Assembly: GCA_002423105.1 (NCBI GenBank)
Contig: DIUT01000060.1
Span: forward strand, 62,001 to 126,000
Length of the DNA: 64,000 bases
Origin: Geobacter sp. UBA6151
Lineage (GTDB): Bacteria; Desulfobacterota; Desulfuromonadia; Geobacterales; Pseudopelobacteraceae
Direction: 5' to 3'
The translations under genes were made by a program, and so were the position numbers. The stretch's first letter is position 1, and each line of letters opens with the position of its first letter. Positions 1-8,034 of this stretch are shown here, piece after piece. A model generated the notes under the pieces. The model was not told where the DNA came from and did no database searches. It worked only from the letters and a program-made list of their open reading frames with translations.

Positions 1-1
1 G

Positions 2-220
2 CTGGCGAAGCAAGCACTTATTGATGTTATTGATAAGGCAAGATTTGATTTATTAGTTTTTCACTACGCTGATAATGGTATTATAAATAATCAGGATATT
101 GTAAATATTTTATCAAATTTTCAAGGCCTTGATGAGTACTATATAGATAGTAAAGGTTATACAACAAAAGAAATGCCGCGTGATATTAAACACCATATAT
201 ATATGGTGCAAAATGCCTAG
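2..220 (+). CDS. C-terminal end of a probable DNA methyltransferase (partial)
   Basis: The reading frame is open from the window edge to a TAG at 218-220 and gives 72 residues, so only the C-terminus is seen. The stretch LLVFHYADNG followed by a basic, His-containing tail resembles the last strand and tail of D12-class adenine methyltransferases, but this is a weak, pattern-based match. The codon use is AT-rich like the next two genes. The following ORF starts inside it (ATG at 213), which argues for one operon. Other Rossmann-fold proteins cannot be excluded. Confidence 0.5.
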   Translation: MAKQALIDVIDKARFDLLVFHYADNGIINNQDIVNILSNFQGLDEYYIDSKGYTTKEMPRDIKHHIYMVQNA

Positions 221-1115
221 TATACTACCTGACTATAATGAGTTAGATGTAAATGTGTTAGAACCATTTACAAAAATAAAGCTGGTAGCTATTGACTTAG
301 ATGGAACTTTACTTAAGTCAAATAATTCAATTTTACCAAGAAAAGTATTAGAACACTCAAGAAAACTTAGAATTAAGGATATTAGGATTACCATTGCCAC
401 TGGTAGAACATTAAATGGTTCTAGAGCGTTATTAGAAATGCTGCAAATACGAAATGACACACCTATTATACTATATAATGGAAGTGTTATAATTAACAAC
501 AAGTACGAGGTTCTTAAGCATATTTCAATATCTTCAGAAGATTTTAAAAAAGTCATAAAAATATCATCAAAATACAAAGTTAAGTTGATAGCATATTGCT
601 ATGATTGGCTTATAGGGAATGAACCCAGAGAGCATGCTATAGGCTGCTCTTCACTGGATAAACCCGGGCAAGACTACAACAAAATGCCAGTCTATTGGCT
701 TGATTGGGAAGATGAAATTATTGGCTCTTACTCTCCCTCTGCTTTAGTTATTCATACATGCGGAGATAAGGACATAACTTCCCGCATGAATTGTGAATTA
801 GCAACGATTCCAGGCATTTCTTATACACACGGAAAAACCTATATAGAAGTTGGCCCACAAGATTGCAACAAAGGAAAAGCATTGGAGTTTGCAGCAAAAG
901 CCCTAGGGCTTTCACGGGAGCAGGTTCTTGCACTTGGCGACAACGACAATGATGCTTGTATGTTGGCATGGGCAGGCATTGGTGTTGCTGTTAACTCTGC
1001 TTCTGACCTCGCAAGGGCTAGTTCTGATTTTTTAACAAAGAGAGGCGTATTAGATGGCACTATAGAAATGCTCAATATGATACACACTTCTAAGCGCTAT
1101 TTTAACAAATCATAA
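213..1115 (+). CDS. HAD-superfamily (Cof/IIB-type) phosphatase
   Basis: Predicted Mg-dependent phosphohydrolase of the HAD superfamily, probably acting on a small phosphorylated metabolite in the cytoplasm. Motif I is AIDLDGTLL near the N-terminus and motif IV is LGDNDNDACML near residue 245, with a IIB-type cap between them; length fits Cof-type members. The start chosen is ATG 213, which overlaps the stop of the preceding methyltransferase fragment by 8 nt; an upstream ATG at 180 would lie inside that gene. It is AT-rich and sits between two methyltransferase-like genes, an unusual place for a metabolic phosphatase. A role linked to the DNA modification genes is possible but only inferred. 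Confidence 0.75.
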   Translation: MPSILPDYNELDVNVLEPFTKIKLVAIDLDGTLLKSNNSILPRKVLEHSRKLRIKDIRITIATGRTLNGSRALLEMLQIRNDTPIILYNGSVIINNKYEVLKHISISSEDFKKVIKISSKYKVKLIAYCYDWLIGNEPREHAIGCSSLDKPGQDYNKMPVYWLDWEDEIIGSYSPSALVIHTCGDKDITSRMNCELATIPGISYTHGKTYIEVGPQDCNKGKALEFAAKALGLSREQVLALGDNDNDACMLAWAGIGVAVNSASDLARASSDFLTKRGVLDGTIEMLNMIHTSKRYFNKS

Positions 1116-1147
1116 CATACCAATTTGTCAATTACTTACATGAAAAT

Positions 1148-2938
1148 ATGAAATATAATTATAATTCAGCCAATAATGAAAGCAAATTTGTTAGTCATGA
1201 GGATGCGTACCATTACTTGTGTGATGTGCTTCACACAATTATAGATAGCAGTGTTTTTGCATCTGTAATAAAATACGGTCTTATACCACAATATGTATAC
1301 AATTCTTCTGTTTATTACATAAAGGATGATTTAATTTCAATATCAAATTTATTTGTAAATATTAATACAGAATTACGAAATAAGTCTGATTTTGTAAACT
1401 TATTGTTACAAGAAGACAGATCTTGTATTAACATAGGTAATAATACCATTTTGGATTTTGTTTATGATGAATCTGGTAAAGACCCGGTGCTTTTTTCGTC
1501 CATTAGAAATATTATTTCTCATTGCAATATTTACGATTGTTTTAATAGTACAGAAATGAGTATTCCATATTTTTCTGGTTCAATTCTCACAAGCTCATCT
1601 GCTGAAATTATTAAGTTTGCTGAGCAACAAATGGAACGAAATAAGCGTGTTGATGTCACAACAACGTCATTGTTCACCCGCTCTGCTCATTATATGGGGT
1701 CAAAGAGCTTATTGTGCGGTTTTATTGTCGAAGCTCTTTCAAGTGTTTTACCCGACTCAGGAAGAGTACTGGATCTAATGTGTGGTTCGGGTGTGGTGTC
1801 TGGAGCTTTTAACAAGATATGGAAAACATATTCTTCTGATGCCCTTGATTTTTGTAAGCTTTTATCTATTGTCCACGGGGGTGGTTTTGATAAGCAATCG
1901 GCTCAACAAATTATTTCTACTATACTCCCAATTGCAAAACAGAACTTTGAAAAGCTACATAGTTATTTAAGGGATGCAATTGATTTTGAAGACAATCTAT
2001 TTTGTCGCGATATAGATAGCACTTTAGTGCATGATTATAGTAAATTTACAAATAACTTTCCTATACTTTCTAAACCTGGAAGTGGTTTTGTGTGGGATCC
2101 CAAAGTAGAGGTTAAAAGACGCATTGAAAACCCAATGATTTATCCGTATTGTCTCTTTACTGCATATTTTGCAAATGTTTATTTTGGCCTCAGACAATGT
2201 GTTGAAATAGATAGTTTAAGATACGCAATAGATCAGGTACAAGATAAGAGGCAGAAACAATGGGCTCTTGGAGTTCTCGTTGCTACGATAAGCACCCTTG
2301 GAACAACTTTTGGTGGCCATTTTGCACAACCACCTTCACTTGATTTAGAAAATATTTCAAATAAAAAACTATCATCAATAATAACTACTAGATCCTTCTC
2401 AATTACTCATGAATTTACTGTCCGGCTCTTAAATCTTTCAGATAAAAGTGAAGAATCAAAAAATGATATAAATATTATTCAAGGGCCATGGCAAGATGCT
2501 TTAGCCACATTTGGACATAGCTTTCAGCCCAACCTAACAACTCTCGTCTATCTTGATGCACCTTATACGCGCGAGGAATACAGTCGCTATTATCATGTGC
2601 TCGAAACCTTAGTTTCGTATTCATACCCATCATGTACAGGAAAAGGATTAACACCTAAACCAGGTGAAAGATTTAGATCAGAATTTTTTACGCGTACAGA
2701 ATCAAAAATCAAGCAAACTATCACCGATATTGTCGTAAATATTTTACGTCGTGGCTGGATATGTGCGTGGAGCTACTCTAATACAGCTGCAGCAAACATG
2801 TATGAGGTGATTGAATTTGTTTCTTCTGCAACGAGATGCAACGTTAAGTCATATTGTGTCCCATTCGTTCATAAATCACAAGGCGGTGCTCGTCCAAAGA
2901 ACGTTCTTGAATATTTAATAATATTCACTCCACAGTAG
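1148..2938 (+). CDS. D12-class DNA adenine methyltransferase-like protein, 596 aa
   Basis: Predicted AdoMet-dependent DNA N6-adenine methyltransferase. The N-terminal 170 residues are unrecognised. The catalytic part has YMGSK around residue 180 (AdoMet/DNA contact in D12 enzymes), motif I as DLMCGSGVVSGAF near 210, and the catalytic tetrapeptide region as VYLDAPYTREEYSRYYH near 470. Motif IV in this family is normally DPPY; here it reads DAPY, which could reduce or alter activity. At 596 residues it is about twice the length of Dam. It is AT-rich compared with the tns and hsd genes and looks like recently acquired cargo. It could be the modification arm of a restriction system whose other part lies left of the window. 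Confidence 0.7.
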   Translation: MKYNYNSANNESKFVSHEDAYHYLCDVLHTIIDSSVFASVIKYGLIPQYVYNSSVYYIKDDLISISNLFVNINTELRNKSDFVNLLLQEDRSCINIGNNTILDFVYDESGKDPVLFSSIRNIISHCNIYDCFNSTEMSIPYFSGSILTSSSAEIIKFAEQQMERNKRVDVTTTSLFTRSAHYMGSKSLLCGFIVEALSSVLPDSGRVLDLMCGSGVVSGAFNKIWKTYSSDALDFCKLLSIVHGGGFDKQSAQQIISTILPIAKQNFEKLHSYLRDAIDFEDNLFCRDIDSTLVHDYSKFTNNFPILSKPGSGFVWDPKVEVKRRIENPMIYPYCLFTAYFANVYFGLRQCVEIDSLRYAIDQVQDKRQKQWALGVLVATISTLGTTFGGHFAQPPSLDLENISNKKLSSIITTRSFSITHEFTVRLLNLSDKSEESKNDINIIQGPWQDALATFGHSFQPNLTTLVYLDAPYTREEYSRYYHVLETLVSYSYPSCTGKGLTPKPGERFRSEFFTRTESKIKQTITDIVVNILRRGWICAWSYSNTAAANMYEVIEFVSSATRCNVKSYCVPFVHKSQGGARPKNVLEYLIIFTPQ

Positions 2939-2989
2939 CAGCCACTGAGGCAATTTAACAAATATCTCAAATAATTATGCAGCATAGTT

Positions 2990-4147
2990 TTAAAATTGTT
3001 TTTTGAACCGATTGGTAATGTTACAGCACATCTCTGGATACCTTGCTATAATTTCTTTAAGTGGACACCGGTATACCCTGGCAATATCCTCTACCCGCAT
3101 TGCAGAAGCTCTACCGTTTGCCACATCCCTCAGCAGTTCTTCCAACTGCTTCCAGTTGATTCTATTCATGTCGAACATTATTTGACCGATCTTTGCCGAC
3201 TCTTCCAGATCCTTTGCCGCCATCTCTTCTCCGTCCTTGGTCAGGATATCGAACGGATCTATCTTGAAAACATGCCCTATCCAAAAAACAACACCCAGTG
3301 CCGGCAACATTTTGTTGGCCAACTGATCCTCAATGATGGATTCCGGTAGATGCAGCAGGCTGGCCATTGATGCCGTGTCCTTCTTCTTCATATGCTTTCC
3401 CATCAGATATCCGAGTATTGACGGGAAGGTTTGTTGTTCTCTCTTGAAACCGACTGAATTCTGCCATTCAAATAGCCGTATAAAGAAATTCTTCTTGTCG
3501 GTTTTCGGAGATTTATTCGCTTTGCGACCGAGCCAGCCTTGGCATTTGTTGCAATAACCATTAACTGTTCGTGAGCCGATGACTGGCGGCACCGTTTTGC
3601 AATGCGGGCAAACCATCCAAAGGTTGCACCTGTGTATGGGGCACTTCCGTAGCGTTCTCAAACTCCAGATCAATGGCAAATATATTGGCTGCCCCAACGT
3701 CCGCTGTTGCTCAAAGCAATAGGGACACCACGAGCTTGTCTGGGACAGCAGTTCGTATTTAGCCAGCATCGCGGCAAAGGGAAGCATCGTGAGTTGTGTG
3801 AGGTCTGTACGACCAGTGAGTTGTTCCAAGACGTCCACCATTATTTCTGCTTCGCTCCCGATCCCGCTCATGTTGATCACAATGCTCTGGAGTCCGATGG
3901 TGTTCTTGAAGTTTTGATGACGCTTAGGCAACTGTGGGGCGATTGCAAGCTTTAGCATGGCAGACGGCGTCAACATGTGAGCGGCTGACAAACGGATAAA
4001 GTAGCTTGCCAGGCTTTCCACAAAGGGCGTGCCGATACCGATCGGTTCAGGCGCATAAAGGAATGACGTCTCTTTCGGATACTCCGTCTGCACTGGGATG
4101 AAATCGTACAATTCCATCTCGCTGCCAAAACAGGTTTGTAGCGTCAT
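2990..4147 (-). CDS. tniQ: TniQ/TnsD-family target-selection protein
   Basis: Targeting subunit of a Tn7-like transposon; TniQ/TnsD proteins link the TnsC ATPase to a specific DNA site or to a guide complex. The N-terminal TniQ domain (PxPxxGESLxSYxxRL-like, residues 33-60, here PEPIGIGTPFVESLASYFIR) is followed by two zinc-finger-like clusters: CPYC at 141-144, CPIHRC at 169-174, CPHC at 180-183 and CNKC at 199-202. The 385 residues are intermediate between short CAST TniQ and long TnsD, leaving a C-terminal half that could read a target site. Its ATG overlaps the tnsC stop (ATGA), so it is translationally coupled. The target site cannot be read from this window. Confidence 0.88.
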   Translation of the reverse strand: MTLQTCFGSEMELYDFIPVQTEYPKETSFLYAPEPIGIGTPFVESLASYFIRLSAAHMLTPSAMLKLAIAPQLPKRHQNFKNTIGLQSIVINMSGIGSEAEIMVDVLEQLTGRTDLTQLTMLPFAAMLAKYELLSQTSSWCPYCFEQQRTLGQPIYLPLIWSLRTLRKCPIHRCNLWMVCPHCKTVPPVIGSRTVNGYCNKCQGWLGRKANKSPKTDKKNFFIRLFEWQNSVGFKREQQTFPSILGYLMGKHMKKKDTASMASLLHLPESIIEDQLANKMLPALGVVFWIGHVFKIDPFDILTKDGEEMAAKDLEESAKIGQIMFDMNRINWKQLEELLRDVANGRASAMRVEDIARVYRCPLKEIIARYPEMCCNITNRFKKQF

Positions 4148-5235
4148 AGTGCCATCCCGACCGGATCGCGGACCGGTTTACGCTTGAACGGTGGAGACTT
4201 CTTCACCGGCTTTTGAGGGGCAGACGATTCGGTTGCGGTAACACACGCAACGCCGAGTCGTGCCTTGAGGACCTGAATGGAATCCTTGGGGGGATCCAGA
4301 AGCTTCTCTCCTTCCAGCAACTCATCAATCATTTTCTGCATCTGGTCGTGGGAATACATTGAATCGTTCAGATCCTTCACTCTGAGTGTCCCATCGCCTT
4401 CATCAGTCGCACGTTTGATTGCCTTGATCAGCCAACCATTCAATAACCCGACGCACCCGAGTGCACCGACATAGAGTTCTTCGACCATCTCGGTCATCTG
4501 GAAGTCGCAGGGGATCGGCAGCCTGGCGGCAAACGATTTCACCACCCCGCCGAATATCCGGTACTCCTCCGGATTATTCAGCTGATAGCGGGAGAAATGC
4601 ACGTCTATGCTCCGCCTGCTCAACTGCCCGCTCAGGTTACGGAAGGCCAGCAGTTCATAGGTCCCCACCAGCACGATTACCGTTCCGGTCAGGTTGGCCA
4701 GAGATTTCAAGTACTCCAGTTGTTCAAGCAAGCCGTTGGTGGAAGTACCTTTTGCTATGTGCTGCGCCTCATCGATGATGAGCACCTGGACCTTGCGGTA
4801 ATGCAGGGCGTTTTCAAAGGACAGGCGCAATTCATGGCCCGGGCTGCGTGGATCAGGGTGCGACTGCCAGACAAAGGCCGAACAACGGAAATCATCCACC
4901 TTCTTTTGTGCAAACGGGTCACGCAGGATGGTCAAGGCTCGTCGGTAAAATTCCTTCCAACTGAAGTTTCGGGCATCCGGATACGGTGCCTCGATCACCG
5001 CTGCCGGCAGGGTTGAGTCATCGTAGCCGCCCTCAGCGCGAAACTCCTTATCCAGTTTCTCACGCATGTGGCAGGCCAGAGTGCTTTTACCAACACCTGT
5101 AGGCCCGAACATGAAAACCAGACTGCCGCGATCTGCTTGGCGTATTGCAAGGCCAAGCCGTTTTATTGTTTTTGTCAGGTGCGGATGGCTTAGCGTCATC
5201 TCCCTGAATGCATTAACTGCGGTAACACGATTCAT
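4144..5235 (-). CDS. tnsC: TnsC-family AAA+ ATPase of Tn7-like transposon
   Basis: AAA+ regulator that bridges the target selector (TniQ) and the transposase. Walker A is GPTGVGKST at residues 44-52; Walker B is VLIIDEAQH near residue 155; a typical sensor region (VLVGTYEL) follows. The length of 363 aa fits compact TnsC proteins. The C-terminal 45 residues are basic and proline-rich and may contact TnsAB or TniQ (inference). The start ATG has an AGGA 6 nt upstream. It lies 10 nt after tnsAB and overlaps tniQ by 4 nt, so the three genes form one leftward operon. Confidence 0.92.
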   Translation of the reverse strand: MNRVTAVNAFREMTLSHPHLTKTIKRLGLAIRQADRGSLVFMFGPTGVGKSTLACHMREKLDKEFRAEGGYDDSTLPAAVIEAPYPDARNFSWKEFYRRALTILRDPFAQKKVDDFRCSAFVWQSHPDPRSPGHELRLSFENALHYRKVQVLIIDEAQHIAKGTSTNGLLEQLEYLKSLANLTGTVIVLVGTYELLAFRNLSGQLSRRSIDVHFSRYQLNNPEEYRIFGGVVKSFAARLPIPCDFQMTEMVEELYVGALGCVGLLNGWLIKAIKRATDEGDGTLRVKDLNDSMYSHDQMQKMIDELLEGEKLLDPPKDSIQVLKARLGVACVTATESSAPQKPVKKSPPFKRKPVRDPVGMAL

Positions 5236-5245
5236 GGAGGTCCTT

Positions 5246-7861
5246 TCAAATGGTTAATTCATCATAGGTTTCGAAGTCTTTGCTGGTGTTGCGGCTTTCT
5301 GGTAGCAGAAGGACAGGTTCTGGTGCTGCTATTTTTAGCTGTCCGGGATTTCGGATACGCATCTCGGCTGCCTGCCGCATCCCTTTCAGCTCAAGCTCAA
5401 TGCCCTGGCTCTCAGCTATGAATGCGGCGACTATTTGAGCGTTTACGGCTATTTTACGGCTATGGTTGCTCCGCTTCTTGATAATCTCCAGAGTGATCAG
5501 GGCGACTTCCTTTTCCGAATGTCCTTGTAGTATCGCGTAGTATTGGGAATGGCAGCAGAGCCATTGTCCCTTGACGAAGGCGTATGCAGTTGCGACATCA
5601 TACGGATCGTAGCGTATCGCCACGTCTGTGCCCGCAGCGAAGCGCAGGTTTTCATGCCAGTAATAGAAGTTGTTGATTTTGACACCTCTGGAGCGGATCA
5701 CTTTTGCGTGGCCTTTGGGAGTGGATGGCAAGGTGCTGAGAATGAACGCGCTGTCATAGCGAACCAGCTTCATGGAGCGCATACCATGCAGGGACAAACC
5801 GCGCATGAAGGCGTTGCCAGGTGATTCACCCAACGCTGGGTGGTCAAGCTCATCATATACTTCGGAGAAATAGCGCCCAATCCGCTCCTGAAGTTTTGGC
5901 AGGGTCCATACTGCCAGGTTGGCTGGATTTACAGACTTGGTTACCTGGCGTACATTGCGCATGACCTTGGTGTTACCGCGCAATGCATGGATGAACCGTT
6001 GGTTGGTCATGCCGAAAAGGCGTTCCAGTACGGAGCCATAGCGCGGCTTTGCACCAGGGCGTTCTTTCTTGGTAATGCCGTGCATGGCAAGCAGCTGTTC
6101 GAAGTAGATGCTATTGAAGTCAGCTCCTCTGTCCACAACGATTGTTTGCGGCAAGCGGCCATGAATCCGCACACATTCGCGCATGACCAACATGCAGGAA
6201 CGGTAACTTGGCGGTTCGAAAGAGAGAATCCAGGCCAGAACGCGCCTGGAATTGGCGTCGCTCATAAGGGTAAGCCAAGGCCTCCCCAGATTGCCGCCGG
6301 TCGTACTGTCTACAACCTCAATATCCAACTCGGTGTGATCGAGGTGGGCGATCTCGAAGGGACGGTCACCGTGACGCGGTGTGGTGAGTTCCATCTCCCA
6401 GTAAAAGACATCAAGCTGGTAGGCTGCCCGGGCACCTTTACGACTTAACTCCGTGTCTCTGGCGTCAAGCTGCTCCAGCTTCTTCGTAAAGGTTTTGAAA
6501 CTGGCAGCGACCACCCCGGACTTTTCACAGAGATTACGGTAATGGCCGTAAACAGTGATGGGGCTTGTTTCTGTAGAGGTAAGATATTGTTCGTCAATGC
6601 TGGTCTTCATCAAATCGTAGGACTCTTTGGGTAATTTGGGCAGGCGGTTGCCGCGATCGCCTTTTCTGTCCAGAAGTCCCAGATACCCGTAGCCGTACCG
6701 TATTTGCGCCTGATGGTACCGGCTCAGCCATCTGTAAACGGTTGGAGATGGTTGACTCTTGGCAGCACCAGAGAGGTATGGAGCTATGGCGATATATTTA
6801 CTGTTGGCGTCGGCATAGGCCTTTGGGCTCCTGCTGGTGAGCAGTTCTCGAATACCTGTACTATCCAAAGTGCTGTTCATGCCGCTGATGGCCCCAATCC
6901 TGACCAGTTCATCAAGTTTTGTGTGCTCAAGCGGGGTAACAGCGCCTGCTTCTCCAAGGAGCCATATCTTCCCATCCCCGGCATTGACAATCCTGAACAA
7001 CTTGCCATCCCAAACAAGCTGCGCCCCCGCTTCAACAGTCACCGACGTACAACTGAGAGTCGCTCTGGGCGAAGTACAGATTGGGGCGTGTTCAGGGCAT
7101 GTGTAAACCGGGGTGCGATTCTGCTCGCCAAGGGAGTGGGTGTGCAGATCAATGTAGAGATCGTTGCAGGCGATCAGTTGGAATACATCATCGGCTGAAT
7201 AGCATTCGGCGTTTTCGATGAGTTCCGACAGCAGGATGCCTTGTTTGCATGAGACAAGAGCCTTGATTAAGGATTTGGCATCGCATGCTACCGGATGCTC
7301 AGGGGCCTGCAGGTAGTCGCTCAGGTATTCAATGTTTCGTTGCCAGACCCAGTTGATCTCTGCCGATGATCTTACACGAAAATAGAAACCGTATCTGGCG
7401 GCGTATTCTTCTCCCGAAGGGCATCGCCATTCACCGTTGTCGTCACGAACAAATCGCTCGGATTTTTCAGCCAGACGTTCAAGCTCTTGCTCAGGCTTGC
7501 ATTCTTCCCAGCCAACTGTACCGTCGTTCCGTATAACGAAGAAGTCGGGAGTGGTGAATACGGTGGTTTGGCGACCACTATTGATGCGGTAAGAGATTTT
7601 TATAGGGCCGGGCTGGTCGTAATACTCCAGCACATCCGTGTCAAATTCGTGCTCTCTGATGAATGGCAGTTCAACCTTGTGGCTTTCAAACTGGATGGTG
7701 TGACCCATTTTCAGGGATGGATAACGGCCAGTGACGTTGGAACGACCATCCTGGACCTTACGGGAAGGTGGAGATGTGCGGATACGCTGGATACAATCAA
7801 TTGCCGTTTGACTCAAATTATTGAATTTTGCCCAACTCTGAAATTCGACATTTGTCATCAT
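5246..7861 (-). CDS. tnsAB: TnsA-TnsB fusion transposase
   Basis: Single polypeptide combining the TnsA endonuclease and the TnsB DDE transposase of Tn7-like elements. Numbered from the upstream in-frame ATG at 7930, the TnsA part shows D129 (PDF) and the E-x-K pair E143-C-K145 of a PD-(D/E)xK nuclease. Then come a linker with HTH regions and an rve-type integrase core with D531 (HLDHTE), D600 (VVDRGADF) and E636 (SVLERLFG), plus a C-terminal tail. ATG 7861 or 7858 is preferred as start because residue similarity begins there; no strong Shine-Dalgarno is seen. Fusion allows cut-and-paste transposition and is known from some type I-B/I-D CAST-related and other Tn7-like elements. A -24/-12-like site lies 34 bp upstream. 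Confidence 0.92.
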   Translation of the reverse strand: MMTNVEFQSWAKFNNLSQTAIDCIQRIRTSPPSRKVQDGRSNVTGRYPSLKMGHTIQFESHKVELPFIREHEFDTDVLEYYDQPGPIKISYRINSGRQTTVFTTPDFFVIRNDGTVGWEECKPEQELERLAEKSERFVRDDNGEWRCPSGEEYAARYGFYFRVRSSAEINWVWQRNIEYLSDYLQAPEHPVACDAKSLIKALVSCKQGILLSELIENAECYSADDVFQLIACNDLYIDLHTHSLGEQNRTPVYTCPEHAPICTSPRATLSCTSVTVEAGAQLVWDGKLFRIVNAGDGKIWLLGEAGAVTPLEHTKLDELVRIGAISGMNSTLDSTGIRELLTSRSPKAYADANSKYIAIAPYLSGAAKSQPSPTVYRWLSRYHQAQIRYGYGYLGLLDRKGDRGNRLPKLPKESYDLMKTSIDEQYLTSTETSPITVYGHYRNLCEKSGVVAASFKTFTKKLEQLDARDTELSRKGARAAYQLDVFYWEMELTTPRHGDRPFEIAHLDHTELDIEVVDSTTGGNLGRPWLTLMSDANSRRVLAWILSFEPPSYRSCMLVMRECVRIHGRLPQTIVVDRGADFNSIYFEQLLAMHGITKKERPGAKPRYGSVLERLFGMTNQRFIHALRGNTKVMRNVRQVTKSVNPANLAVWTLPKLQERIGRYFSEVYDELDHPALGESPGNAFMRGLSLHGMRSMKLVRYDSAFILSTLPSTPKGHAKVIRSRGVKINNFYYWHENLRFAAGTDVAIRYDPYDVATAYAFVKGQWLCCHSQYYAILQGHSEKEVALITLEIIKKRSNHSRKIAVNAQIVAAFIAESQGIELELKGMRQAAEMRIRNPGQLKIAAPEPVLLLPESRNTSKDFETYDELTI

Positions 7862-7876
7862 TTGAACCACCCATTG

Positions 7877-7958
7877 AGTGTTTTTGCAGTGTTTTGCTTT
7901 ATTCGTGCCAAAACCTGCACGAAGACCCAAGTGTATGGTTTTATTTAACTGTTTTTGC
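7877..7958. repeat. Candidate TnsB-binding repeats at the transposon right end
   Basis: Three same-orientation copies of TGTTTT(T)GC lie upstream of tnsAB. Two are adjacent (AGTGTTTTTGC 7877-7887, AGTGTTTTGC 7888-7897) and one is at 7950-7958. Tn7-like ends carry several directly repeated TnsB sites next to tnsA, so this is where an end is expected. The exact end (an ACA terminus on this strand; 8010-8012 is one candidate) and target duplication cannot be confirmed without the left end. Confidence 0.4.
7895..7910 (-). promoter_or_regulatory. Candidate sigma-54 (-24/-12) promoter for tnsAB
   Basis: On the minus strand the site reads TGGCACGAATAAAGCA. The -24 half is a perfect TGGCACG and the invariant GG and GC are spaced by exactly 10 nt, but the -12 half is AAGCA instead of TTGCA. 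A start about 12 nt downstream would leave a leader of roughly 20 nt before ATG 7861. It overlaps the putative transposon-end repeats, so it could be coincidental. Confidence 0.4.
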
Positions 7959-8034
7959 GATGCGTATTTGTGTGTCCCTCTCTCAGATAATAAAATTGTT
8001 TGTACCTAAACATGTTTTCTTGTATGCATGACGT

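Noticed and set aside
5840..6448. 202-aa plus-strand ORF inside tnsAB
   Set aside because: Antisense to the catalytic transposase core with no recognisable domain; a shadow of real coding sequence.
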